DNA from: Branchiostoma floridae
Taxonomy: Eukaryota > Chordata > Leptocardii > Amphioxiformes > Branchiostomatidae
Assembly: GCF_000003815.2 (NCBI RefSeq)
Contig: NC_049995.1
Location: forward strand, 8,119,897-8,183,896
Reading direction: 5' to 3'
Length of the DNA: 64,000 bases
The notes under the pieces are model-generated. The model was not told the origin of the DNA. It was given only the letters and a program-made list of their open reading frames with translations, and searched no databases. Positions within the stretch are counted from its first letter, which is position 1. Every line of letters starts with the position of its first letter. Below, one piece after another: positions 1 to 10,535 of the stretch. The translations under genes and the position numbers were made by a program.

Positions 1-60
1 TTCTCTCTCTCACACACACACACTCTCTCTCTCTCTCTCTGTGTCTCTCCCTCTCTCTCT
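1..60. repeat. CT/CA-rich microsatellite
   Basis: A run of mostly (CT)n and (CA)n dinucleotides opens the window. It is low-complexity sequence with no coding signal. Confidence 0.9.
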
Positions 61-1120
61 CAATACTGTCAAAGCTATCTATGACATCCATTTAAATGTT
101 TGTCTCTATAAGTTTGTCCGGATCCAGGCCGACCAACACGTGGAAGTCCGCATGTCCTAGTGCCCAGAAAATGAGGTCACTGGCTGACCTTTTATCATTG
201 CTGTTCGAATCTGACCAGGCTTTCTAGTTTAACAGGTTTTCATTTTTATATATAGTCTGGTGGACGAAAGAATACCTGGCCCTTTGCTCTCTGCTGGTTG
301 TCCATTGAGTAGGGATGTGTCTATATATAGTTTCATGTTTGCCATCCAGTGGACGTAGATTCAAACATTTATCATTTCATTCACTTCAGAAAAGTGTATA
401 GTTTAAAATGAGATAATCCAAGCAATGGATGTGGTGATCTTTTGGAGTTCTTCTTATCAATTCTTTTTTTTTTAATGACAAAAATATATCTATCTCATTT
501 TTCATCAGAGTGAAATTCAAGCATTTTTCTTGTAGTCGGAAAATGGGAAAAATCATTTTCTTTTCACCTACAGAAAATTAAAGGAGTCTTGAATCTCATT
601 CTGAAAGAAACATAATGAAGTATAAGAGGTGTATAAGTATAAGGCAACAAAACACAAGCAAAACGTACATGAAACCATGGGCGATATCTCCGTATATTTC
701 TTGATAAGTATCTTTATTTTTCCTTGGCCTGACTGTTCCATGGTCTGGAAATGTGACTGTAACATTGGGTAAGACCACCCATAAAGGTACGTTTTGCAGC
801 CGCCGTGCTAAAGCGAAAATTGTCATCGGACGATAGACTAAGAGACGCTTCATAATTGTGCAGTTAGTGTAGTTTTACCAATTATCCAGCCAGACCACTG
901 GGGCATACCGTTGAGTGACCATTTAGTGACCAAATATCTCATTAAAATCAGTAGTTCAATATATTTCATTTAATGATTGATCAGTATTAGTGTTCTCGTA
1001 TTGTATAAGTATTGTGTACTTTTGTCCCTTTGAAATGATATGGATCTTCATCATTTTGTAGAATTTGTCTCACCATCAATTTTTGTAAGAGAACAAGAAG
1101 TCTTGGAAACTGTAGCTTTG

Positions 1121-1430
1121 GGTGTAATGTCTCTGTCTCTGTCTGTCTGCCTGTGTCTTTGTCTGTCTCTATGTCTGCCTCTACGCCTGTCTGTCTTTTT
1201 GTTTCTCTGTCTCTGTCTCTCTGTCTCTTCTTAGTCTCTCTGTCTCTTCTATGTCTCTCTCTGTCTCTCTTTGTCTCTCTGTCTCTCCGTCTTTCTGTCT
1301 CTCTGTCTCTCTGTCTCTTTGTCTCTCTCCTATGTCTTTGTCTCTCCCTGCCCAGTCTGTCTGTCTGTCTGTCTATCTGTCTGTCTGCCTGTCTGTCTCT
1401 CTGTCTCTCTCTCCCTCTCTCTCTTCAAGC
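1121..1430. repeat. (TGTCTC)n-type polypyrimidine microsatellite
   Basis: About 300 bases of almost pure C/T with interspersed G, built from TGTCTC and TGTC units. It opens all three plus frames into Ser/Leu/Cys-rich pseudo-proteins, which are artefacts. Strand asymmetry of this kind can form triplex (H-DNA) structures; that is general knowledge, not shown here. Confidence 0.9.
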
Positions 1431-1660
1431 CTCTATCAGGCTCCACAGGTTGCTGGAAAATAAAAATTGGACAGATATAAGGGTAACATGCCAGAGGAGT
1501 TAGCTAGGTCGTGGACCATACTCCTCGGCCAGCTAATTCCTTTTCTCAGGCTCTTGCGTGTTATCTGCCTAGATTTGTCTAATTTTTACCGTTTTTTTCA
1601 AGCCACCTATAAAGCCCGGTAGAGGTTTATAGAACTCCATACGGACCTCATACGGAGTTG
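1431..1660. mobile_element. TIR/MITE-like element, family 1, diverged copy
   Basis: The segment begins with CAGGCTCCACAGGTTGCTGG and later contains its diverged inverted counterpart (CAAGCCACCTATAAAGCCCGG). A GAGTTAGCT ... AGCTAATTC inverted pair lies in the middle. The same order of blocks recurs at 13709-14020, so this is one family of non-autonomous inverted-repeat elements. Confidence 0.65.
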
Positions 1661-3619
1661 CATTTATTCATTGACACAACAAAGTACACGTAAATTCTTT
1701 GTCATTTACAAAATACATTGTCAAAATGTTGGATAATGATTCTCTTCCTATTTCAGGCAGAAAGAATCGGGTGTCTGACTTCCAGCAGCGCAAGTTGACC
1801 CGCACACCTCAGGTCGCAGCTCAATTGTCCACGTTTTTTTCCTTCTCCCTTACCTAACGTTACTGGGTGTCACCCGCAAAGTAATGATCACACTAATCAA
1901 AATTTTGGTACACATCCATATAAGACTTTATACTTGACATCTATGCTTCGAAATCTGAGCTGTGCTTATTATTTCTGGGTGAGGCCGAGGACTTATTGAC
2001 CACCGCACATGTGACCCCCACCCCCCAAAACTAACTAGGATGGCACTAGTACTAGTGCACAGGCTGTACTGTGACACAACCATGCTGCAAAGATGCCATA
2101 ATTGTTGTTGTCGGATGTTCGCTTCAGTCGAGAGTAATTCGATCTATTCAATCAGGTTTTCACACGTCGTCTCTTCTAACAACATCGGGAACCTACGTCA
2201 TAACTTGTGAACCAATCAGAGAACACCTTGACCACCAAGCAGCGTCATCATGACCACCACCTGTTTTGCGTTGTTTTTCTGACGAACAATGATTTTACTT
2301 TATGTGCTTGTTTATCATATTCCAGCGCACCTTACTCCGCCAAAAAATAGTGTGCATTGAACTAATTTTTGTTAAGGTATATATATAGCCAGCCGAAAGT
2401 TTGAATAATTAAGTGTTCTTCTGTTTGAAACTACATACAGTTTAAATATTGCTTCAAAATGAATCCTACCAAAACAGATCACCTTTCCGTGGATATGAAG
2501 GTCAAATCTCTGACGTCAACTACCACTCACATGTTAGCCTAGGTATCAATATCTTCTGTCAATAGTTACTTTAATTCATTATTTATTTTAGAAAAAAAGC
2601 AGATATCATAAAAACAAAACCAACATTCAGTGGGGTCGAATTCAAGTCCGCTGATTTTGTTGCTGCGGTTTGGACCTAGTCTCAGACGTGTCAGCTGGAT
2701 TAAAAAAAGAGAAGAATTTGGCCAGCTATAGACAAATAAGTTGCTATAGGTTTTAAGTCAGTCTTTTGCAGTGTATCCAGCTCCCGCCACCGGTCAGTTC
2801 ACTCCAAGGCCAAATAAATCCTACTAGGCTTTTCTTCCTAACTAGTACTGGCTCAAAGTCCCCTATTACTATTCGGTCAGGCCGGAGTCTGGTAGAGACT
2901 ACATGTATTTGGACGGTCCCTTGGATATATATTTAAGAGGAGCCACACGTCGAGTACGCAAAAGAACCTAGAGAGTTCCAGGGTGGGTCAAATACAGGTC
3001 TGAATATGCAGCTTGTACTCATCAGTACAAACCTGGTGTGTTACGCCATAAGGCGGTTTACACATGTACAAATGAAGAATAAAATCCTGAAGGCACATAT
3101 CATAACAATTTTGAACAGTATTCCGTCTTTGAACAAACAGGCTCTAGTGTGCAAGTTTGGCACGGCAGAATGTTTGAGGGAAGGGCTTAGGAATCACAAT
3201 GTAGTAGAAACATTGGAAATTGTGTCAATTACTTGATTCAGTGACCGGATTTTCTTCATTCCGCGGCTGTGATTTTTTCAAACTTCGTCACACCTTTTCC
3301 CACGGCCCTTCCTGTTCCGACCCATAAATGACACATAAAAGTGGACCCGTTCTGAAAGAAAATTGGTCAACAATTTTCTTGGAATCCGTGTACTGTTCGA
3401 CAGTAGATTATTGGCTTATGTTCTTACACATAATCAGTGTACGTCAAGACAGGGCGGAAACTTTTGTTACGGCCAACACGTGTACAAGAGAAGGAAGCCA
3501 CGATTGTGTGTAGTTTTTCAAAACAAAAATATATGTTTGAGTTGATAGTACTGTTGTATTGAGAAGTCTATAAATCGTCTTCATTATGTCGAACTATGTA
3601 CCATAGCTACGTCGATGAA

Positions 3620-3845
3620 GGTTAGACATACAGAATACAACACGGTGTATTCCACACGGTGTATTCCGTATCACCCGAGGTACCAGCCCGACCGCAGGAA
3701 GGATCGCCTGACGGACGAAGGCCGGAGAGTGATCCGACCTGCGGGAGGGCTGAAATAATTCGATTTACTCGAATGAAGCCTGTGTGATACAACTTTAGAA
3801 CCCGTGTGATACGGAAGTTATCACACGGTCCGGAACACCCGTATC
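3620..3845. repeat. hairpin-containing dispersed repeat (CGTGTGATACGG family)
   Basis: Repeated motifs of the type CACGGTGTATTCC and CCGTGTGATACGG flank an imperfect stem in which AGCCCGACCGCAGG pairs with CCTGCGGGAGGGCT. Related words occur at about 8600-8720. It is probably a MITE-like element; superfamily unknown. Confidence 0.5.
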
Positions 3846-4189
3846 GAACGTTTTTGTGTCACAGTATGACATAAAATCAGGTACATGCCAGAAAGCACTG
3901 ACAAAAGATAGTGAATGCTATTAGAAACGTCTGACTGTTTTCAAAATCATATCCAGTTGCTCGAGTAACTTTTTGGCATGTACCATTGATAGTTCCTAGT
4001 GAAAGGTAATGATAGCAATCTTGAAACGAAAAACTACTCAGGGCATCGCTGTTGATACCCTCTGACTATGATTTTAAAACATTACTGTACTTGCTCACTG
4101 TTACATGGAAGACACAACTCGTTTTAGCTCTGTTTGACTAATACACACGATAGTCGAATAGTCAAAGCATTTCATGAGGTATGCTATAG

Positions 4190-4400
4190 CTACGTTCACA
4201 CTTACAAACTGGGACCCGGCCGGGTAGCTTTCGGGAACGAAAAGTGGTGTAAGAAAGGAAATAAAACACATAGAACGTAAAAAAAATGTCAGAATTATAA
4301 TTTGTTTATATTACTAGTACTTGATAAACAATTTTATTTTTCGTTTTCAGAAACATCCCGGTCGGGCCCCGGTTTGGAAATGTGGCCGTATTATTAGGTG
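4190..4400. mobile_element. TIR element (GGGACCCGGCCGGG arms)
   Basis: The left arm ACGTTCACACTTACAAACTG followed by GGACCCGGCCGGG is mirrored about 150 bp later by CCCGGTCGGGCCCCGGTTTG then GAAATGTGGCCGT. A single arm-like copy recurs at about 14022-14065. No coding capacity, so a non-autonomous element is likely. Confidence 0.6.
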
Positions 4401-7076
4401 CTTAGGATGTTGGCATACTATGTTATCACCTTCGCAAGAAGAACATATTTTGAGAAGCGTATGTCTGTCTAGCTATCAAGCTGTCTGCAAACAAAACTCG
4501 AGAATGCCTGAATTATACTATATATTGATATTAAGTATGTGAATAGGTCTTTAAAACATCTTGAATTGGTCAGATTTTGGTTCCCCTGGTGTTTGGTAAT
4601 ATTTTGTGTATCGGACAAGCTGTGGTCAGGAATTTTGGTTGGCAAACAGTTCTTGCAGTGGGGAAGAAGTGACAGTATTGGCCCCTATATGTTCAGTGTT
4701 CTCGTTGTATTTGTTAACTTGATGATTTTTTGTCATTTGTAAGTGGCCCTGTTAAAATAAGTGATTGACTTGAGTGTGGTGCCATAACGAGCTTTTTCAT
4801 GCCCAAAAGCAAATAAAGTTGTATATAGTCATGTAAAGTAATGTCAAACGTAAAGCGGTCAACTTCAGACTGGTACAAAGTTCCATCGGACCATTAAAAT
4901 CGTGACAACTAGACTCAAACACAACAAATACATAAGCCAGTGCGAGTTCTATGGTTTGGCTTTTTATCGTTCCTTTGTAATAAAAGAAAATTGAATGCAA
5001 GGAAGGTTTTCTGGCCAAGTTTTCTGACTATGGGCGAATGTTTTCTGACTAAGCGCATATATAAGAAATCCGAATTTGTATATATACTAAAATGCCAAAG
5101 TCACATGGATACTAAAATGCCAAAGCCAGTTCCCAAATCAAGGAGCAAGCTCAGAAAGACAAAAAATCCATCATTCTGCATACCATGCTTTGTGTTTTAG
5201 TGTTATGTGCAATTTTCCTCGGCCGGCCAATTAGATTTTATAATGAAGTTTTGTTTCTGAACTTTTTATTATCATTTGTAAGTTTTGGGGTTCCCAGTGG
5301 ATATCCTATCAGAGTTAGGCTTAGGGGTTCTTTTAAACTTAGAAATGTTACAATTTTGTCTGCCGTAAATGTTTACTTCGGTGGACAGACGTCCGAGGTG
5401 TTCTCTGACGTCATCTATGCCGCTAGAATGCAAAATTACGTCATTGGCCTTGAACCAATCAGGTAAGTGCGTGATTGCGCAGCCACCTGTTAATGTTATA
5501 CGCACTGTTAGATGCTTCCTGTAGATAACGAACATCATGGCCATGACTCAAATAAAGGGACTAAAACAAATTCAAAGCAGTGAAAAAAACAGATTGGAAT
5601 TCTTTTCATTATGATATAATAAACTTTTATTAACACACAAAATTGTAAGGTCTACCACATTTACACATGTAAACAAATCAATGGATGAAAATGGAGCAAC
5701 TTACAGGCATCTGAATATACATCAACATGCCTAGTAAATAATCTTCACCGATTGTGTGTTTATTTGTGTGTGCGCGCGTGTGTGTGTGTGCTTGTATATG
5801 TGCGTGCGTGTTTTTTTTTTGTGTGGACAGGACAACTCGAGTAGTTGTGGATGTATCTTTATTATACTAAATTTATCATTTATATTATGTGTCAATAGTT
5901 GTCAGAAACCGAATGGAAAGCTATTTCGTGGGATATTTCTAAAATTTCCTAATGTATTAATTGAAAAGTGGTCCATAAAAATCAAAATGTCATTGAAAAG
6001 ATCTTGTTATTCAGATATATTTCTGTCATGTTAAACTTGTATATTGTTTGTATATGATATGATATGTCTGCTCAGGGCCTCTAAATATCAGTGATAAAAG
6101 TTACAAGAAAGTGTTTCATAGAAATAAAACTGACCGTGAGAAATTGACAAGATTTTGTTGTTCGATGTTCAGATAAATTCTGGCAAAATAGAAAGCCCGA
6201 CAAGACTGAAATAAACAAACAAGTAAAAGATACTATATAGAAACTTACCAACTTACAGCAACTAAACTTCCCTTGCAGCTATGACGTAATAGATTTACAC
6301 ACAAGAATATCGGACGTAAGAGTCCATGGAAACTACCAGTGAGTTTCTCATGCAGTGAAGCTGAAAAATAATTTCGACCAACTAGAACCGTTGTGGACAA
6401 CAAGATTGTTGAAAAGATCAAGGATACAGACGCGTAAGCTTTAAATGGGGTGAAAAATCCGGCTTTCAGCTTCTTATCTTCTTAGTGAACAGGGCGATTT
6501 TCTTTGGGGGCACACAGGACTGTGACGTTTTGAGTGACATTTGATCGTTCCGTTGTGCGTAGTTAGCACTCAAGGCCAGAGTACAGCTATAATTATTGTA
6601 CATCACACCTGTTCTTATTCAAGCATGAGACACCAGGACGAAACAATTTTGGGGGAGGGGGGTATAATCTATGCAGAGTTTCGTCCCCGGCTGTGTTTTG
6701 ACGTGTTACTGTTGTCTTTTAAAAATGTAGAAAAGGAGGAAAGATATCAAAAGCTTACACGCATATCTTTTTGCTTTATTCCTGTATCTATACACAATCT
6801 ATATTTCTAAGAAAAAGAATTCCATATCATTTTTTATACTATCTTGCGATCCATTGTTTACAAGTGCGCCCTTGATCACTTCGCTCGTAGCGATTTTTCG
6901 CGGGCTTTTCTATGCAAATGACCTTCGGTATGACGTCATCACAAGTACGTAGACAGCATGGCGGTAAAGTAGAGGTAAAATCACTGGACTCAAGAAATCA
7001 CTCAACAACAGATACGTCTTTTCAATCTGACGTCATCCATACACCATGCCATGTTGAAATCGGACACGTTTATCAA

Positions 7077-7113
7077 ATGAATGAATGAATGAATGAATGA
7101 ATGAATGAATGAA
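7077..7113. repeat. (ATGA)n microsatellite
   Basis: About nine uninterrupted ATGA units. They sit at the 3' end of the minus-strand LINE remnant that follows, as expected for a non-LTR element with a microsatellite tail. Confidence 0.9.
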
Positions 7114-7640
7114 AGACCTTTATTGTACATTTGTGCTCAAACAAGCTACGTACAGGTCGTAGCAATAAGGTGCAGTATGATATAAGAAAATGGTATCATA
7201 CTGCATCTAACGTTATAGAGACTACATGTACTACATGCTTGTATGTATGTACAGGTTCAACTTCTTCTCGCGTCTTAAGACAGGTGTAAGCATAAGGACA
7301 GATGTAATCAACAATATATGGTTTATCTAACTGCTTAAGGAGTATGATTTTTTGCTATGGCCGAAATGTGGAACATATATCTTGCATATAATCAAAGAGA
7401 ACATTTCTCTCTTCGGCGTATATAGTACAGTCAACAATAAAGTGATACACATCCTCTATCTTATTCACGTTGCAATATTGGCAAGTTCTTTGTTCTAGAG
7501 GAATGCGGTTATGTCTGCCTTTTTCAAAATGGAATTTATGTGAACTAATCCAAAGTTTTGTGACGGCTGTTCTATGTCGAATGTTTGCAAATTCCAAGTA
7601 TTCCTCCTCCTTGTAAGTAGTCTTAAGTGATCTGTATCGT
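7114..7640 (-). mobile_element. 5'-truncated non-LTR retrotransposon (LINE) remnant
   Basis: A minus-strand open frame at 7355-7597 encodes about 80 residues. It contains RHRTAVTKLWISSHKFHFEK and a CQYC ... HFIVDC zinc-knuckle-like pattern followed by RNVLFDY. This arrangement is typical of the extreme C terminus of LINE reverse-transcriptase proteins. The element ends in the (ATGA)n tail on the + strand. A related fragment with the pattern VHFTVDC ... RNTLFSY lies at 29830-30205 in the same orientation. The upstream RT and endonuclease domains are absent, so the copy is dead. Confidence 0.75.
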
Positions 7641-7829
7641 GATTGAATTAATTAAATGAAATAAAACGTGCGGGGACAAGGACAAGTATTATTGTGGCTC
7701 GGCGAAGCAAATAATTGCATCCAAGGTGACAGTTACTCATGCAAAAGAGTGGATAGAGATTTTGTAAACTGATGAAAGGGAGTGGATGCAACCTGTAAGA
7801 TATAACCATTTATAAAACCTAGACAATTT

Positions 7830-8045
7830 TTAGCTTCCATAGCAGACTCTCTGGGTTCCTTTTTTTTCGTCTTTTTGTGGCTCATAATACACTTTTGTAG
7901 GCCATTTCTTTTTGTACTAGGTCGCTGGATAGCCGGCCCCGTAGAATCAAGCGACAAAAAGAAATGACATACAAAAGTGTATTATGAGCCAAGAAAAACG
8001 GGAAAAAGCCCCAGAGAGCCCGCTATGGAGGCTAGCTAGTTTCTT
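7830..8045. mobile_element. long-arm inverted-repeat element
   Basis: The left arm contains CTTCCATAGCAGACTCTCTG and GGCTCATAATACACTTTTGT. The right arm carries ACAAAAGTGTATTATGAGCC and CAGAGAGCCCGCTATGGAGG. The arms are about 90 bp with a short loop near 7925-7945, so a single strand could fold into one long hairpin. No protein is encoded. Confidence 0.75.
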
Positions 8046-8699
8046 GAGTAAATCTCACCTTGCGGACCGTATCACATGGATGTCTAACCTTCATTTACAG
8101 TACAAACATAAGATATTAGTATAAGGTTGTTAAATATAAGCGTTTGGTATCTGGCAAAAACTTCTGGACTCTTGTTACACTAGTTCATTCTCAAAGCGAT
8201 TAAGAACATTACAAGTTTAAGTGGAAAGAAATCCTATGAGAAACAAAGTCGACTTCAAGTTTCATTAGATCAGTTTAAAATCGTATTATTGTTACAACAA
8301 TGCATGCAGGATTTTGTCCTCCTTCAAAAAGTGCACAAGTGCTAGACAGGTGGTGTTTGTTTACATTGGATACCATGTAAACTTTCTGATGGTGTAACAC
8401 ACCAGGTTTGTAATAGCTGCATATCCGGACATATTTATTTGAACCACTCACACAGGGAAGGACCCCTACTCTTTTCGATAAGTGTGGTGGGTTCTTTTAC
8501 GTGCTTGAGGTGTGGCTCTCCTCAAATATATACCACCATGCATGGCCATACGAAATGGACTCTGAGCTAAACATAGTACGTAGTGGTAGAGAAGAGAGTC
8601 ATATACGGTGTATTACTGCGCCTTTCTAGCTGAATACAAGACGGGGATGTGCCAGGTGTCCCGTCCGGGTGAATGATGTAAATCACCGTGTGGCTGATA

Positions 8700-9040
8700 C
8701 GGTATCAAAGCTTCCATACGGGTGAATTGCGCAATTGCAGTGAATCATGATCACCAACTCCAGACAGAAGGATTTGTACCATCGCACACCGGGACATGCC
8801 CCTACTCTTTTTTCAAAAGATGTGGTGGGTTCTTTAACGTGCGTGGTGTGTTAAAAACACGGAACCTCCGTTTAGCGTCTTATCCGTGGGACGTCCCTAT
8901 ACCGAAGCTAGATACTCATTTTCACCTGAGTGAAGTGGGGAAAGTCGTGTAAAGCGTCTTTCCCAAGCGCACAAAATCGGTTCCACAGCAGGATTCGAGC
9001 TAGACATATAGTAGCTAACACGGTGACAGTATTCAACTGC
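8700..9040 (-). mobile_element. SINE-like element, diverged copy
   Basis: GTGGTGGGTTCTTTAACGTG, then GTTTAGCGTCTTATCC, then CCGAAGCTAGATACTCATT occur in the same order as in the copy at 14660-14955. A degraded RNA polymerase III B box is present on the minus strand (GGATTCGAGCTAGAC on plus). A partial third copy lies at about 8440-8530. Confidence 0.6.
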
Positions 9041-10382
9041 ACTTTCCAACACACAAAGCAATAAATGGGGTTCAGTGCCCTCAGCAGCTTTTGTTAAGTA
9101 ACGAGCAACCCACCGGTACTATGTGATCAGTGGATCAAAAGTGTATCCTATTTTCCTTTGTGTGGGAAATTACAGTAAAACCTTGTTACAGAACTAATTC
9201 CTGCATGGAACAGGGCGTACATGCAGACGATGTAGACTTAGTGCAGTTACTATAATTAAAGGCGTATCTCACTGTGGTATGTTGGCGGTGCCTCTACCTT
9301 CTAAATTGAATTTCTGTTACCCTTGACTTTATATTGATAATATCATAAAGTATAAGTAAAAGACAACATAACACACAACGCGTAAGAGAACTCGTTTTCA
9401 TTGATGAAATTCCTTGAGCCGCAGTAAGGTCGACAACACACCGCAGCATAAGTGAGATAATATCTTATATCCTGTTCTCTATTTCTCTCTTTACACATTT
9501 GCAGAACTATTCCACAAAAGACGCTATTATCATTGTGCACAAACTTAACAATTTATTCAGGTGTCACTCATCATTCATTTGGACCTATTTTCCGATCGAT
9601 AATTTAATTCGACAAACATACTACTGCACGTGCTTTCTGCGAAATGGAACGCAAACCAGGCCAAGGATATGCACTAGTGCTATACGGCACTATAGTAGTT
9701 TTCGCCGGAAAATATCGTTATGTTTGTGCCTGGGTTGGTGCGTGCTTTGGGGTAGTAGTTTAGCTGAAGAATGCCTCCGTAGATTGTGTTTCTATTTGAC
9801 ATGAAGTTAGTTCTTAATGAGACCACGAAATCGTTTTATTGGAGGCCCTTAAGTTGTGTATATTCTTGCAACATACACTTCCAAACGAGCTGGCGATACG
9901 TTCAAGTCGTTGACCTGTTTTCTTGCTAACAAAGCGCAACACGAGATGAAAGTCAAGTCACATGAGGACACGTTGTTTGTCGTCGACAATCGTACGATTT
10001 TATAATAGATGTCGTAGAATTTTCAAGACTGTGACAGAAACGACGGCCAACAAGAATCTAAGACAACATTTTTCGTAACAAGACGACTAAACTGTACGCA
10101 CGACATATGTGCGACTATCGCTAGTAGTACTGTACCATCGTGGGACGGTCGTACGGCGAAAGCCCCCGAGTCGAAATGTCTGGCACTAGATGAAGACACG
10201 TACGCATGGCACTTGAAGGACGCTTAAAAGGGTGCTGACCAAAAGAAATGTTGAAAATTACAAAATTGACATGTTTTTACACTTACTTGGAGATGAAACG
10301 GCGACATCTCAGCTTGGAGCAAGTGCGCATGCGCGTCCACTTATTCCCCTTGTTGAAGGCGTTGATTACTGCGGATGGGGCG

Positions 10383-10440
10383 TGACGTCATATGACGCAT
10401 TGCGGCCGCCGCACCTCATTTGATAGTCATCTATAATAAA
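10383..10440 (+). promoter_or_regulatory. candidate promoter of gene A
   Basis: A palindromic CRE (TGACGTCA, 10383-10390) followed by TATGACGCA, a CG-rich patch (GCGGCCGCCG) and a TATA-like CTATAATAAA (10431-10440) lie about 90 bp upstream of the predicted start codon at 10528. The spacing suits a TATA promoter with a short 5' UTR. No transcription-start data are available. Confidence 0.4.
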
Positions 10441-10527
10441 GACTAACCAGCTAAAGATTTCATTTCAAACGTTGACTCCAGTGGATAAACACCCAGACCA
10501 ACCGAGCTCCTGTCATAAGTCTGAAAA

Positions 10528-10535
10528 ATGTCGAG
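10528..10535 (+). CDS. gene A exon 1 (start codon)
   Basis: ATGTCGAG followed by the donor GTATGT. It encodes Met-Ser and two bases of an Arg codon. It is identified because it joins in frame to the hydrophobic exon 2 and because gene B begins with the same kind of mini-exon. Confidence 0.7.

Larger units (their letters stand above)
61..10379. other. intergenic region, repeat-rich, no gene recognised
   Basis: I find no exon with a recognisable protein family here. What can be seen is a pyrimidine microsatellite, several inverted-repeat (TIR) elements, a minus-strand LINE remnant and a SINE-like copy, each listed separately. Two short stretches near 2190-2220 and 5400-5465 share a TACGTCA-like motif followed by GAACCAATCAG and look like two copies of one dispersed repeat. 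Short open frames in this region lack splice context and family similarity. Confidence 0.6.

Noticed and set aside
1153..1503. 116-codon Ser/Leu/Cys-rich frame
   Set aside because: Translation of a (TGTCTC)n microsatellite; open in all plus frames.
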